Part shown: positions 8,658 to 17,681 of the stretch, in pieces
How positions within the stretch are numbered: the first letter of the stretch is position 1
Layout of the letters: every line of letters starts with the position of its first letter
Origin: Enterovirga rhinocerotis
GTDB taxonomy: Bacteria > Pseudomonadota > Alphaproteobacteria > Rhizobiales > Beijerinckiaceae
Length of the DNA stretch: 64,000 nt
Reading direction: 5' to 3'
Assembly: GCF_004363955.1 (NCBI RefSeq)
Contig: NZ_SNZR01000018.1
Location: 124,001-188,000, forward strand
Translations under genes and position numbers: made by a program
Notes under the pieces: generated by a model
Seen by the model: only the letters and a program-made list of their open reading frames with translations
What the model was told of the DNA's origin: nothing
The model's database searches: none

Positions 8658-9662
8658 ATGCCCGGGACCATGAAGGCCATCGTCATCCCCCGCTTCGGGG
8701 GACCCGACGTGTTCGAACTGCGCGAGGTGCCGGTCGAGGCCGTTGGCCCTCGCCAGGTGCGGGTGCGGGTGCACGCCACGGCGGTCAACCCGCTCGATTA
8801 CCAGATCCGCCGCGGTGACTATGTCGACTATGTCCCGCTCCCCGCCATCATCGGTCACGATATCTCGGGCGTCGTCGAGGAGATCGGTTCGGACGTTGAC
8901 GAATTCGCGGTCGGCGACGAGGTCTATTATACGCCAAAGATCTTCGGCGGCCCGGGCTCCTATGCCGAGCAGCATGTCGCCGACGTCGAGTATGTCGGGC
9001 GCAAGCCGCAGAACATCAGCCATCTCGAAGCGGCGAGCCTGACGCTCGTCGGCGGTACGGTTTGGGAAGCGTTCGTCGAGCGCGCCCAGCTGAAGGTTGG
9101 CGAGACCATCCTCATTCACGGCGGGGCGGGCGGTGTCGGCACGATCGCCATGCAGATCGCCAAGGCGATCGGCGCGCGGGTGATCACCACGGCACGCGCC
9201 CGCGACCACGAATTCGTGCGTTCGCTTGGCGCCGACGAGGCGATCGACTTCACCACTGAAGACTACGTCGAGGCGGTCGCCCGCCTGACCGACGGAGAGG
9301 GCGTGAATGTCGTCTTCGACACGATCGGCGGCGACGCACTTACACGAAGCCCGCTGGCGCTGGCCGCCTTCGGGCGGGTCGTCAGTCTCGTCGACCTCGC
9401 GCAGCCGCAGAACCTCATCGAGGCGTGGGGCAAGAACGCCGCCTACCACTTCGTGTTCACCCGTCAGAACCGGGGCAAGCTGGACTCGCTCACGCGCCTC
9501 GTCGAGCGCGGCCTGGTCAAGCCCGTCATCGGCGCGACGCTGCCGCTTGCCCGCATGGCCGAGGCACATGAATTGCTTGAGAACGGCACCGCGCGGGGAT
9601 TGCGCGGCAAGGTCGTGATCGACGTTCGGGGCGAGACGGTGGACTTGCCGACCACGCGGTGA
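8658..9662 (+). CDS. Medium-chain zinc-free oxidoreductase, second copy
   Basis: A 334-residue paralogue of the preceding reductase with the same plan: [20 protein letters not shown] at the start, [12 protein letters not shown], and the nucleotide loop [11 protein letters not shown] near residues 155-165. The start at 8658 has a strong AGAAGGAGA ribosome site; the open frame upstream of it has no family similarity. It follows the first reductase by about 150 bases and probably belongs to the same LysR-controlled set. No zinc ligands are seen. Probable NADPH-dependent quinone or enone reduction; the substrate cannot be deduced. Confidence 0.88.
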   Translation: MPGTMKAIVIPRFGGPDVFELREVPVEAVGPRQVRVRVHATAVNPLDYQIRRGDYVDYVPLPAIIGHDISGVVEEIGSDVDEFAVGDEVYYTPKIFGGPGSYAEQHVADVEYVGRKPQNISHLEAASLTLVGGTVWEAFVERAQLKVGETILIHGGAGGVGTIAMQIAKAIGARVITTARARDHEFVRSLGADEAIDFTTEDYVEAVARLTDGEGVNVVFDTIGGDALTRSPLALAAFGRVVSLVDLAQPQNLIEAWGKNAAYHFVFTRQNRGKLDSLTRLVERGLVKPVIGATLPLARMAEAHELLENGTARGLRGKVVIDVRGETVDLPTTR

Positions 9663-9700
9663 GACAGTTGACACCCCTGCGCCTTTGCTTGGCCTCCCCT

Positions 9701-9714
9701 CCCCCTCGCGGGGG
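9701..9714. terminator. Short GC hairpin after the reductase pair
   Basis: CCCCC-TCGC-GGGGG forms a 5-bp stem with a 4-base loop about 40 bases after the reductase stop at 9662 and before the hydrolase at 9807. It may slow or end transcription, but lacks a T-run. Confidence 0.3.
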
Positions 9715-9806
9715 CGGGATGGCTCGCGGCGCGGGTCCAGTGCTTCAAGCCAGTTCCTCAGTTCATTCGCGCCACGGCGCGCTCGCATCGTGAGAGAGGA
9801 AACATC

Positions 9807-10574
9807 ATGTCGAAGCTCGCAGTTGTGGTGGCGCTCGCGACCGGTCTTCTCTCCGGCGCGGCAATGGCGCAGGCAGCCAAGCCCACGATCGTCCTCGTCC
9901 ATGGCGCCTTCGCCGACTCGTCGAGCTGGAACGGCGTCATCGCCAACCTCCAGCGGGACGGATACAGAACGGTCGCGATCGCCAATCCGCTGCGGAGCGT
10001 GTCGGCTGACGCGCAGCTCGTGTCCGACGTCGTCGGCAGCATCGCGGGGCCGGTGGTTCTCGTCGGCCATTCCTATGGCGGTCAGGTCATCTCGAATGCC
10101 GTGAAGGGGCGAGACAACGTCAAGTCTCTCGTTTATGTCGCGGCCTTCGCGCCCGATACCGGCGAGGCCGCTGCCGATCTCGCCGGCAAGTTCCCCGGCG
10201 GAACGCTCGGCCAGGCACTGGCGCCGCCGGTCAAGCTGACCGGAGGCGGCGTCGACCTCTACATCGACCAGGCGAAGTTCCGTGAGCAGTTCGCTCACGA
10301 TGTTCCGGCCGAAGCGGCCGCGCTGATGGCGGTTGGACAGCGCCCCATCACCGAGGCGGCTTTGACCGAAAAGTCCGGCGAGCCGGCCTGGAAGTCGCGG
10401 CCCTCCTATTTCGTGTATGGCGAGAGCGACAGGAACATCCCGGCGCAGGCGCTCGGCTTCATGGCCGAGCGCGCCGGCTCCCGGCGGACGGTTGTCGTCA
10501 AGGGCGGGTCGCATGTCGTCATGGTCTCGCAACCGAAGACCGTCGCCGATGTGATCGAGGAAGCCGCGCGCTAG
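9807..10574 (+). CDS. Exported alpha/beta hydrolase
   Basis: A 255-residue alpha/beta hydrolase with a cleavable signal peptide (AVVVALATGLLSGAAMAQA), so it should act in the periplasm. HGAFADSSSW marks the oxyanion-hole strand and GHSYGG (about residue 88) is the nucleophile elbow. The acid is likely in GESDRNIP, and the histidine lies in GGSHVVMVSQP near the C-terminus, so the triad is complete. The length matches the small exported esterase-like family common in proteobacteria. A ribosome site GAGAGAGGAAA precedes the ATG. The natural ester or lactone substrate is unknown. Confidence 0.88.
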   Translation: MSKLAVVVALATGLLSGAAMAQAAKPTIVLVHGAFADSSSWNGVIANLQRDGYRTVAIANPLRSVSADAQLVSDVVGSIAGPVVLVGHSYGGQVISNAVKGRDNVKSLVYVAAFAPDTGEAAADLAGKFPGGTLGQALAPPVKLTGGGVDLYIDQAKFREQFAHDVPAEAAALMAVGQRPITEAALTEKSGEPAWKSRPSYFVYGESDRNIPAQALGFMAERAGSRRTVVVKGGSHVVMVSQPKTVADVIEEAAR

Positions 10575-10599
10575 GCTTCACCCGATCATCCCGGAACGC

Positions 10600-10628
10600 G
10601 GCCGAAGGAAAGGCGCCAGCCTTCGGCC
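10600..10628. terminator. Stem-loop after the exported hydrolase
   Basis: GGCCGAAGG and CCTTCGGCC form a perfect 9-bp stem with an 11-base loop that itself contains GGCGCC. It begins 26 bases after the hydrolase stop and lies before the AraC regulator, so it is a plausible terminator, though no T-run follows. Confidence 0.5.
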
Positions 10629-10700
10629 CCGATGACGGGGACCGCCGCAACGTGCCTGACTGGCAGTTGCCGGACCGCTCGGAAGAGAACGGTGATCGCC

Positions 10701-11573
10701 ATGCAGCAGAACCCCGACCTGCCCGAGAACGTGGTGAGCGTGTCCGCCCTCGAGGGCGAATACAACGGCGTTCGCATCGACGTGACGGGCTTCCACTGCA
10801 TCGGGCAGGTCTCGCACCAGTTCAAGCACACGGAAGAGACCCGACTGAGCGTCGTGCTCGAGGAGATCGGCGGCCGTTGCGAGCCGCGACTTCGCCCGAA
10901 CCGGCCCAATCCCATCGATCACATGCCCCGCCACATGCATTTCGCACCGGCCGGGCTGGAGATGTGGGGCCATACCGACGAAGTCAGGTTCGTCAGGGAT
11001 GCCACGCTCAGTTTCGATGTCGAGAGGCTCAGCGCGACCCTGGCGACGGTCTTCTCCCAGGACCTGATCAGCGCCCCGAGACTGCGATTTGCGGACGAGC
11101 GGCTCTGGACGCTCGTCCGGCTCCTGTCCGAGGCCGTAGGCAATACGGATCCTTCGACGCAGCTCTATTGCGACGGTCTCACGACCGCGATCGCGGCCAG
11201 GCTCTTCTCGCTATCGCCGCCATTGCGGGAGCCGGACAGCACAGGTCTGGCGCCCTGGCGGCTGCGCCGGGTCATCGATTACCTCGACGCCCGCCTGCCG
11301 GAGCGGGTGGAACTCGGCCAGCTCGCCGAGCTCGTGGGTCTGTCGCCCTCGCATTTCAGTCGAGCCTTCAAGGCGTCCACCGGCATGGCGCCGTATCAGT
11401 GGCAGCTGGATGCACGGATCCGGCGAGCACAGGCTCAGTTGCTGGATACAGACGCGTCGCTCGACGCGGTCGCGCAGGCGGCCGGCTTCGCGGACGCCGT
11501 TCATTTCGGACGGGCATTCCGGAAACTGACCGGCGCCACCCCCGCGGCCTGGCGGCTAGACCGAAAAAGCTGA
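10701..11573 (+). CDS. AraC-family transcriptional regulator
   Basis: A 290-residue regulator. The first 180 or so residues are an effector or dimerisation domain without a clear family. The last 100 residues hold two helix-turn-helix motifs (LGQLAELVGLSPSHFSRAFK and LDAVAQAAGFADAVHFGRAF), diagnostic of AraC/XylS DNA binding. The ATG at 10701 is used; an in-frame GTG at 10692 has a better placed GGAAG site and would add three residues. It sits between the exported hydrolase and a small NTF2-like gene plus isochorismatase-type hydrolase on the same strand, which are its likely targets. The inducer is unknown. Confidence 0.88.
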   Translation: MQQNPDLPENVVSVSALEGEYNGVRIDVTGFHCIGQVSHQFKHTEETRLSVVLEEIGGRCEPRLRPNRPNPIDHMPRHMHFAPAGLEMWGHTDEVRFVRDATLSFDVERLSATLATVFSQDLISAPRLRFADERLWTLVRLLSEAVGNTDPSTQLYCDGLTTAIAARLFSLSPPLREPDSTGLAPWRLRRVIDYLDARLPERVELGQLAELVGLSPSHFSRAFKASTGMAPYQWQLDARIRRAQAQLLDTDASLDAVAQAAGFADAVHFGRAFRKLTGATPAAWRLDRKS

Positions 11574-11701
11574 CGCGGCCATCCGCAGCATGATCGAACT
11601 GCCGATCGCAGGATCGGACAGGGCCATCCGTACAGCACCACGATAACTAACCGGCGCCCGGAACAGCATGTCTCGTGCGGAACCGGCTTTCACGGTGGGC
11701 T

Positions 11702-12079
11702 ATGACTTCTCATACGGGTGATGACGACCGCATCCTGCAAGCCAATCTCAAGCGTGTCTTCGGCGAGCGCGACGCGAGCCTGCGGGCCGCGGCGATCCGT
11801 GACCTCTATTCCCCGGACGCGGTTCTCTACGAGCCCGACAGCATCAAGACCGGCCACGACGCGATCGGGCAGGCGGTCGAGGACCTGCTGGCGAGCCTGC
11901 CGACCGCTTTCGTCTTCTCGCCCATAGGCCCGGCCGTCGGCCACCACGGGCTCGCCCGCCTGCGCTGGCGGGCGGGGCCTCCGGACGGACCGGCCGCCGT
12001 CACCGGAACGGATGTCGCCCGCATCGAGGCCGGACGCATCGCGACCCTCCACGTCTTCATCGATCCGCCCGGCGCCTGA
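11702..12079 (+). CDS. NTF2/SnoaL-like small protein
   Basis: A 125-residue protein resembling the SnoaL-like/NTF2 cone fold: an N-terminal helical part (LQANLKRVFGERDASLRAAA), then LYSPDAVLYEPD, a ketosteroid-isomerase-like strand, and a C-terminal LHVFIDPP. Members serve as isomerases, hydratases or ligand-binding domains, so no reaction can be assigned. The ATG at 11702 begins the family-like part; an upstream in-frame ATG at 11675 would add 9 residues. It lies 27 bases before the isochorismatase-type hydrolase, so they are probably cotranscribed. Confidence 0.7.
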   Translation: MTSHTGDDDRILQANLKRVFGERDASLRAAAIRDLYSPDAVLYEPDSIKTGHDAIGQAVEDLLASLPTAFVFSPIGPAVGHHGLARLRWRAGPPDGPAAVTGTDVARIEAGRIATLHVFIDPPGA

Positions 12080-12106
12080 GGCGCCACATCATCGAAAGGA
12101 TACAAC

Positions 12107-12757
12107 ATGGCCGCCAAGACCGGACTCGACGCTCTTTTGCGTCCCGAGGATAGCTTCCTGGTCCTGATCGACCATCAGCCCTACCAGGTCGCGAACCTGA
12201 ACAGCCACGAGCCGATGATGATCGTGAACAACGTCGTCGGCCTCGCCAAGGCGGCGAAGGTGTTCGACGTGCCCACGATCCTGACAACTGTCATCGAGGA
12301 GCGCGGCGGCTACCTGATCAAGGGGCTGCAGGACGTCTTTCCGGACCAGAAGCCGATCAACCGCACCTTCATCAATACCTGGGAAGACCCCGCTGTCACG
12401 GAGATCGTGAAGAAGAGCGGCCGCAAGCAGCTCGTCTTCGCCGCTCTCTGGACGGAGGTCTGCCTGGCGATGCCGACCATCCAGGCCCTGGGTGAAGGCT
12501 ACGACGTCTTCATCGTCACGGACGCGTCCGGCGGCGTATCGGCGGAGGCCCATGACATGGCCGTGCGCCGCATGGTGGCCGCGGGCGCCGTGCCGATCAC
12601 CTGGATGGCCGTGGCGTCCGAATGGCAGCGCGACTGGGCGCGCGAGAAGACGGCGACCAGCCTGTCCAGCGTCGTTCTCGAGCATGGCGGGGCCAGCGGC
12701 GTCGCCCTCGCCTGGGAGCTCCAGCTCCTCGCGACCACCCCGCCCGCGCGAGGCTGA
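12107..12757 (+). CDS. Isochorismatase-family cysteine hydrolase
   Basis: A 216-residue cytosolic hydrolase of the YcaC-like branch. The catalytic aspartate is in LIDHQ (D22) and the nucleophile cysteine in LWTEVCLAM (C119). VTDASGGVSAEAH and a WQRDWA motif near the C-terminus are also typical. It is clearly paralogous to the hydrolase at 19710-20435, sharing the same motifs and spacing. A GAAAGGATA ribosome site precedes the ATG. Family members hydrolyse amides or esters of small aromatic or carbamoyl compounds, but the YcaC branch has no settled substrate. It follows the NTF2-like gene and the AraC regulator. Confidence 0.88.
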   Translation: MAAKTGLDALLRPEDSFLVLIDHQPYQVANLNSHEPMMIVNNVVGLAKAAKVFDVPTILTTVIEERGGYLIKGLQDVFPDQKPINRTFINTWEDPAVTEIVKKSGRKQLVFAALWTEVCLAMPTIQALGEGYDVFIVTDASGGVSAEAHDMAVRRMVAAGAVPITWMAVASEWQRDWAREKTATSLSSVVLEHGGASGVALAWELQLLATTPPARG

Positions 12758-12898
12758 GGCAGGTCATGGCCGATGCGGCGCGGTCCGCATCGGCTCTTGC
12801 CTGTCGCTGTCGGGCGTGCTCGCTGGAAGCGTCGGCGGCCGCCGCCGAGTTCCGAACGAGCCATTCGAGGAGGAGGCACTTGGTCTTGTGGGGAGCGC

Positions 12899-14089
12899 AT
12901 GACGATCGATGAGGCGGCCCTCGCGACGGCGCGCGCGTGGATCGTGCGCGTCGGACTGACGAGCGACGATCCCGCGTCGCTTCTCACCGGAGCTTCCGAG
13001 CGCCTCCTGGAAGCCGGCATCCCTCTCGTGAGGACCCACATCTCGTTCGCGACGCTGGATCCGTGCAAACGCGCCGAGAATATCGTCTGGAGCCGCGGGC
13101 ATGCCACGAGACGCGAGTTCCACGATCATGAACAATTCGAGCAGTTCTTCCCGCAATCTCCATTTCCGGAGATGCTGAAAACGGGACAGTTGCAGCGGCG
13201 CTGGCAGCTCGAGACGCCGGATGACGGGCAAGGTTTCCCGGTCATCCAGGCGATACGTGACGAGGGGGCGACCGATCTTGTCGTGCAGATCGTGCCGTTC
13301 CGCGGAACGTCCGAAATCTTCGAAGGGTTCGCGTTCTCGGCCGCAACCGACAGGCCGGGCGGCTTCGCCGATCCCGAAGTGGCGCTCCTGAACGAGCTGG
13401 CTCCGACGATGGCGTTGTCCTCCTACCGGATCGCGACATCGGACGCGCTCGGCTCGGTGCTGCGCGCCTATCTCGGAGCGGGGCCCGGTGATCAGATCCT
13501 GCGCGGACGGATCAGACCCGGCGAGGGCCATCGCATCATGGCGGCGATCCTTCTTGCCGACCTGCGCGGTTTCACGAGCGCCACCGAGCGGGAAGGCCCC
13601 GGCGTGATCGGACGGCTCGGCCAGCATCTCGGCGCGATCGCAGAGCCTGTCGAAGCGGCCGGTGGAGAGGTGTTCAAATTCATCGGGGACGGGCTTTTGG
13701 CCGCCTTCCCCGTTTCGGGCGAAACCGCCGCAGCCGCTTGCGACGCAGCGATCGCGGCGGCGCGCGAGGCCATGGCGCGGAACGACGCCGTCAACACCGC
13801 GCATCCGGGTACGCCGCGGCTCGACCTCGACATCGCTCTCCACCTCGGGGAGGTCTTCTACGGCAATATCGGAGCGGCCTCCCGGCTCGAATTCACGGCG
13901 ATCGGCCCGGCGGTCAACGAGGCGGCGCGCCTCGAAGGACTATGCGGCCAACTCGACCGCGCGATCCTCATGTCGGAGAGCTTCGCTCGCGCATGCTCGG
14001 CGCCCGCGACAAGCGTCGGCCGCTTCGAGCTGCGAGGCGTTTCGGGGATTCGCGAGGTCTTCGCGCCGGAAGCGTCGGAGCCGGCATAG
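12899..14089 (+). CDS. Class III adenylate/guanylate cyclase with an uncharacterised N-terminal region
   Basis: A 396-residue protein. Residues from about 213 on form a class III cyclase catalytic domain. The two metal-binding aspartates lie in LLADLRGFT and FIGDGLLAAF, and the substrate-contacting region is IGPAVNEAARLE. The first 200 residues are soluble and fit no domain I can name; they probably regulate the catalytic part. The start at ATG 12899 has GGGGAG 5 bases upstream; the frame is open further upstream but with no family resemblance. It stands alone after the isochorismatase-type gene. The product is expected to be cAMP. No membrane segment is seen, so it should be cytosolic. Confidence 0.88.
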   Translation: MTIDEAALATARAWIVRVGLTSDDPASLLTGASERLLEAGIPLVRTHISFATLDPCKRAENIVWSRGHATRREFHDHEQFEQFFPQSPFPEMLKTGQLQRRWQLETPDDGQGFPVIQAIRDEGATDLVVQIVPFRGTSEIFEGFAFSAATDRPGGFADPEVALLNELAPTMALSSYRIATSDALGSVLRAYLGAGPGDQILRGRIRPGEGHRIMAAILLADLRGFTSATEREGPGVIGRLGQHLGAIAEPVEAAGGEVFKFIGDGLLAAFPVSGETAAAACDAAIAAAREAMARNDAVNTAHPGTPRLDLDIALHLGEVFYGNIGAASRLEFTAIGPAVNEAARLEGLCGQLDRAILMSESFARACSAPATSVGRFELRGVSGIREVFAPEASEPA

Positions 14090-14201
14090 CCGGCGTGATG
14101 CCGAGCACGACGCCTTCGACGTCTCGCGATGCCCGGCGACGCAGGGCCGAACCTCTGCTTGTTCTGAAGCCGCCCGCCGGACTTGTATTCCGCTCCCTGT
14201 C

Positions 14202-15617
14202 TCAGAACCGGAGTTGCATATCGGTGCCGACGAAATGGACGGTCTTCGACGGGCCGGTTTCGACGATGAAGCGGCCGGGTTCGAGCACGGCGTAGGCGGC
14301 GCTGACCGAGAGGTTCCTGGTCGGCTGCCAGCCCAGGACAGCCTCGGCCTGCGTGCCGATGTAGCGGGCACGGCTCGTCCCAGCGGAGCGCAGGAGGTTG
14401 CCTGGATTGCCGTAGATGCCGTCACCGAGCGACTCGCGCCAGTAGAACACGGCGGCGGCGGACAGCGACCAGCCCGATCCCAGATCGATCCCGATGGCCG
14501 GGTGCAGGTTCAGGAGGTTGGATGGGCCGATGAGGCCGATCTCGCCGAAGTACTTTCCGCGCGGGAACATGGCGTTGAAGGTACCGAGCCGGCGGTCGTC
14601 CGGGTTGCGATCGCCGCTGATCGCGTTCGCCTTGAGTTCGAGGAACGGCGCGAGCGGCAGGTCGGCGAAGGTGTAGCGGGTGGAGGTCGCGACCGACCAG
14701 GCCAGGATCTCCGAGCGCCCGAACGTGCCGAACTGGAGGAAGGCCTCGTGATCCCACGACCAGCCGCCGGAGCGACCAAAGAACCGCGTCCCGAGCGTGT
14801 GCCGATCCTCGGTGCCGGCCCCCTGATCGAAGCGGGCGAGCGCCCGGTGATAGCCGATGTAATACAGGTCGAGGCCGGAGCGCGGCCCGATCGTCGGCAG
14901 CGCCAGCGTGGCATAGAGACCGGCCGCCCTGCGGCCGCCGTCGGTGCGGTCGTCGAAGCCGTGCAGGTTGTTCTCGACCGGGCGGAGGAAGAAGCCGTCG
15001 ACGCGCCAGTCTCCGGCCTCGAGGCGCGCGATTCCGCCGTCGAAGGCTTGGGGCACGTTCGGCCCGAAGCGCAGGCCGATCAGCCGCTCCGACCCATAGG
15101 CGACGAGCTGACGCCCGCCCTGGAGGGTCCAGGTCGCGCCGTCGCCGGGCAGGCGCAGTTGCGCGAAGCCCTGCAGCAGATCGACGCCCGTCTCGTCGAC
15201 CGGCCCATTGGTGAGGCGGCTCCGGTCGGCGAAGGCGCCGATCAATTGCCCGAACAGCCGGACGTTCGGCCCAAGATGCAGGTCGGCATAGGGCATGATG
15301 CGGGACCAGACGTAGCGATCGTCCGGCTTCGGCCCCCTCCCCCAGGAATTGTCGCGGTAGCCCTCGTAGCGGAGGCGGAGATCGGCGCCGAAGCTCGCGT
15401 AGATCGTCCCCGTGCCGTCGAGCGGCACGAACTTCAAAGCCTCCCAGGGATCGCCGGTGCGATGGGCCGGATCGCGCAGGTAGCCGTAATCCTCGCCGTA
15501 GCGCCAGTTGGTGAAGGCCGGCGGGCGAGCAGGCGCCGCCGGTTCGGCGCGGGCGTGCCACGCTGCCGGGATGACAAGCATGGCCGTCACGAGGATGCGC
15601 GCCGCGACCTGCTTCAT
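14202..15617 (-). CDS. Alginate-export-type outer-membrane porin
   Basis: A 471-residue outer-membrane protein. A signal peptide (ILVTAMLVIPAAWHARA) is followed by many alternating amphipathic strands and a terminal phenylalanine (TDMQLRF), as in the Alginate_exp beta-barrel family. Markers include FGADLRLRYEGYRDN and GRQLVAYGSERLIG. Known AlgE exports alginate; most family members have unknown cargo. Its ATG overlaps the MFS gene stop by 4 bases (ATGA), so it is the last gene of an operon with an MFS exporter, DoxX protein, amidohydrolase and hydrolases. In that setting it more likely passes a small substrate than a polysaccharide. Confidence 0.85.
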   Translation of the reverse strand: MKQVAARILVTAMLVIPAAWHARAEPAAPARPPAFTNWRYGEDYGYLRDPAHRTGDPWEALKFVPLDGTGTIYASFGADLRLRYEGYRDNSWGRGPKPDDRYVWSRIMPYADLHLGPNVRLFGQLIGAFADRSRLTNGPVDETGVDLLQGFAQLRLPGDGATWTLQGGRQLVAYGSERLIGLRFGPNVPQAFDGGIARLEAGDWRVDGFFLRPVENNLHGFDDRTDGGRRAAGLYATLALPTIGPRSGLDLYYIGYHRALARFDQGAGTEDRHTLGTRFFGRSGGWSWDHEAFLQFGTFGRSEILAWSVATSTRYTFADLPLAPFLELKANAISGDRNPDDRRLGTFNAMFPRGKYFGEIGLIGPSNLLNLHPAIGIDLGSGWSLSAAAVFYWRESLGDGIYGNPGNLLRSAGTSRARYIGTQAEAVLGWQPTRNLSVSAAYAVLEPGRFIVETGPSKTVHFVGTDMQLRF

Positions 15618-17251
15618 GGCGGCATCGGCGGTCGGCGCGGATCGATGCCGATCAGGTGCGTCACCGCGGGCGGGGCCTCGCCGACGTGGAAGCGCCGCAG
15701 TTCCGCCTGCACGTCCGCATCTGTTTTCGAGACGCGGCGATGCTGCCGCAGATGCTCCGCCCAGGACTCGACGAAGAACCATTCGACGAGGAGAGCGGGA
15801 TCCGCCGCATCCTCCGCGACGCCCCAGGCATAGGCCCCGTCGCGACGGCGCGCGTCCGAGAGCCGGTGGAGGGCCGTGAGGAAAGCGGGGCGATCCGGCT
15901 CCCCGACCCGGTAGGCGATGGTGATGATCACCGGGCCACGGTCCCCGCCGGGCGCCGTCGCCACGTCCGGCTCCGCCCAGTGCAAGGCGGGGTCAAGATC
16001 GTCCTCGCCCTCCGGCAGCCTGATGCGCAGGACGGCCTTGATCACAGCCATCAGTGCGAGACCCGCGGCGGAGACGAGAAGGGCGGCGGAGGTGCCGATC
16101 CCATCGGCCACCAAACCCCAGCCGAGGCTCCCGGCCGCCAGCCCCCCGCCCTGGACGGTGAGGTAGATCGACAGCCCCCGGCCCCGGACCCAGTTCGGCA
16201 GGATGGCCTGCACGATCCCGTTCAGGGTCGCGAGGACCGCGATCCAGGCGATCCCGAGCAGGCCGGCCGCCGCGACGGCGACCCAGACCTGGCCGGCGAC
16301 CGCGACGGCGGCGATCGTACCGGCCGCGAGCAGCATCGCGGCGACGATCAGGCCGTCCTGCCCCAGGCGGGCCTTGAGCCTCGGCAGGACGATTGCGCCC
16401 GCGATGGCGCCCGCTCCGACGCAGCCGAGGAGAAGACCGTAGAGCCCCGGCCCGCCCCCAAGCTCGCGTCGCGCCACGATCGGGAGCAGCGCCCAGACCG
16501 CGCTCGCCAGCGCGAAGAACAGGAAGGCCTGGAGCAGGACCTGATGCAGCGGCCGGCTCGCGCGGGCGTAGCGAAGGCCCGCCCGGAGCGCGCCGCCGAA
16601 ATGCTCGCGCAAGACGTCGTCCGAAGCGGCCTTGCGCTTCCACCAGAGCAGGGCCGCGACGACCACGAGGTCGCTGACCACGTCGAAGAGGTATGTCGTG
16701 GCAGCACCGACCACCGCGACGAGGAGACCGCCGATGGCCGGCCCGATGGCCCGGGCGATGTTGAAGCCGAGCGAGTTCAGCGCCACCGCGGCCTTCAGGT
16801 CCCCGCGCGACACCAATTCCGGCACGATCGCCTGCCAGCTCGGCGCCGCGAGCGCCGCACCGATCCCGCCCGCGAAGGTCAGGGCGACGAGGCTCACGAC
16901 CGACACATGGCCGGACGCCGCGAGGATCGACAGGCTGCCACTGACCGCCGCGAGAGCGAGGAGGATGCCGATCAGGAGATGGCGCCGGTCGAGGATGTCC
17001 GACAGGACGCCCGCCGGAATCGCGAGGAGGAGAACGGGCAGCGTGCCGGCCGCCTGGATCGCCGAGACCGCGAGCGGCGACGACGACAGGTCGGTGACGA
17101 GCCAGGCGCTGGCGACGTCGCGCATGAAGCTGCCGACATTGCCGAGCACGGTCGCAATCCAGAGGATCGCGAACAGCTTCTGCCGCAGCGGCGCGAAGGC
17201 GCTGGGCGGGCTCGCGGGTGGCGGCAGAGCGCCGCTCTCGGCCGCGCTCAT
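15614..17251 (-). CDS. MFS transporter with C-terminal ABM-like domain (MFS_3 family)
   Basis: A 545-residue protein. About 400 residues form a 12-helix major facilitator of the EntS-like MFS_3 family (GSFMRDVASAWLVTDLS, LAIPAGVLSDILDRRH, IGPAIGG). The last 110 or so residues form a soluble ferredoxin-like domain resembling antibiotic-biosynthesis monooxygenases (PVIITIAYRV, LLVEWFFVESWAEHLRQH). This two-part layout is known for the family, where the tail has no proven activity. Its ATG overlaps the DoxX stop by 4 bases, and its own stop overlaps the porin start. Probable export of a small organic molecule across the inner membrane. Confidence 0.88.
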   Translation of the reverse strand: MSAAESGALPPPASPPSAFAPLRQKLFAILWIATVLGNVGSFMRDVASAWLVTDLSSSPLAVSAIQAAGTLPVLLLAIPAGVLSDILDRRHLLIGILLALAAVSGSLSILAASGHVSVVSLVALTFAGGIGAALAAPSWQAIVPELVSRGDLKAAVALNSLGFNIARAIGPAIGGLLVAVVGAATTYLFDVVSDLVVVAALLWWKRKAASDDVLREHFGGALRAGLRYARASRPLHQVLLQAFLFFALASAVWALLPIVARRELGGGPGLYGLLLGCVGAGAIAGAIVLPRLKARLGQDGLIVAAMLLAAGTIAAVAVAGQVWVAVAAAGLLGIAWIAVLATLNGIVQAILPNWVRGRGLSIYLTVQGGGLAAGSLGWGLVADGIGTSAALLVSAAGLALMAVIKAVLRIRLPEGEDDLDPALHWAEPDVATAPGGDRGPVIITIAYRVGEPDRPAFLTALHRLSDARRRDGAYAWGVAEDAADPALLVEWFFVESWAEHLRQHRRVSKTDADVQAELRRFHVGEAPPAVTHLIGIDPRRPPMPP

Positions 17252-17679
17252 CGGACGGGTCTCCCGTGAACCAGGAGGGCGGCCGCGACGAAGCCTCCGA
17301 CGATGGCCATGTGCTCGAGGAAGGTCGCCGTCTGACGGACCCGGTCGAGACCCGCGAACTGCCAGAACGGATGCGCGATCAGCGTCGCGACGATCGTGAA
17401 CCCGGCAAGCAGGCCCGCCCCGAGCCAGCACCAGCGCCGGGTCAGGAACAGCGCCGAGCCGCCGAGCTGGACCAGGATCACGCAAGCGGCGACGAGCATC
17501 GCCGGCCGGAGGCCGAGACCCGCCGCCTCGGCCGTCGCGCCAGGAAAGTCGAGGAGCTTGCCGAAGCCGCTGCCGAGGAACGGCGAGGCGAGCAGCAAGC
17601 GGGCGAGACGGCCGAGGCCGGGAAGGCCCAGGAGGCCCTCGATCAGACGCGGAGCGGGCGTGGTGGCGGAAGCGTCCAT
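17248..17679 (-). CDS. DoxX-family membrane protein
   Basis: A 143-residue protein with four hydrophobic segments and the DoxX-type signature LLASPFLGSGFGKLLDFPG at residues about 28-46. DoxX-like proteins are small inner-membrane quinone-interacting or thiol-linked proteins, and most have no known role. Start ATG at 17679, 2 bases from the amidohydrolase stop; it overlaps the MFS start by 4 bases, so it is an internal gene of the operon. Nothing else distinguishes it. Confidence 0.8.
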   Translation of the reverse strand: MDASATTPAPRLIEGLLGLPGLGRLARLLLASPFLGSGFGKLLDFPGATAEAAGLGLRPAMLVAACVILVQLGGSALFLTRRWCWLGAGLLAGFTIVATLIAHPFWQFAGLDRVRQTATFLEHMAIVGGFVAAALLVHGRPVR

Positions 17680-17681
17680 CG

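Noticed and set aside
8640-10532. 630-residue minus-strand open frame
   Set aside because: Antisense to two reductases and the exported hydrolase, which have clear motifs and ribosome sites.
13662-15833. 723-residue plus-strand open frame
   Set aside because: Runs across the cyclase end and antisense to the porin; composition typical of shadow frames and no recognisable domain.
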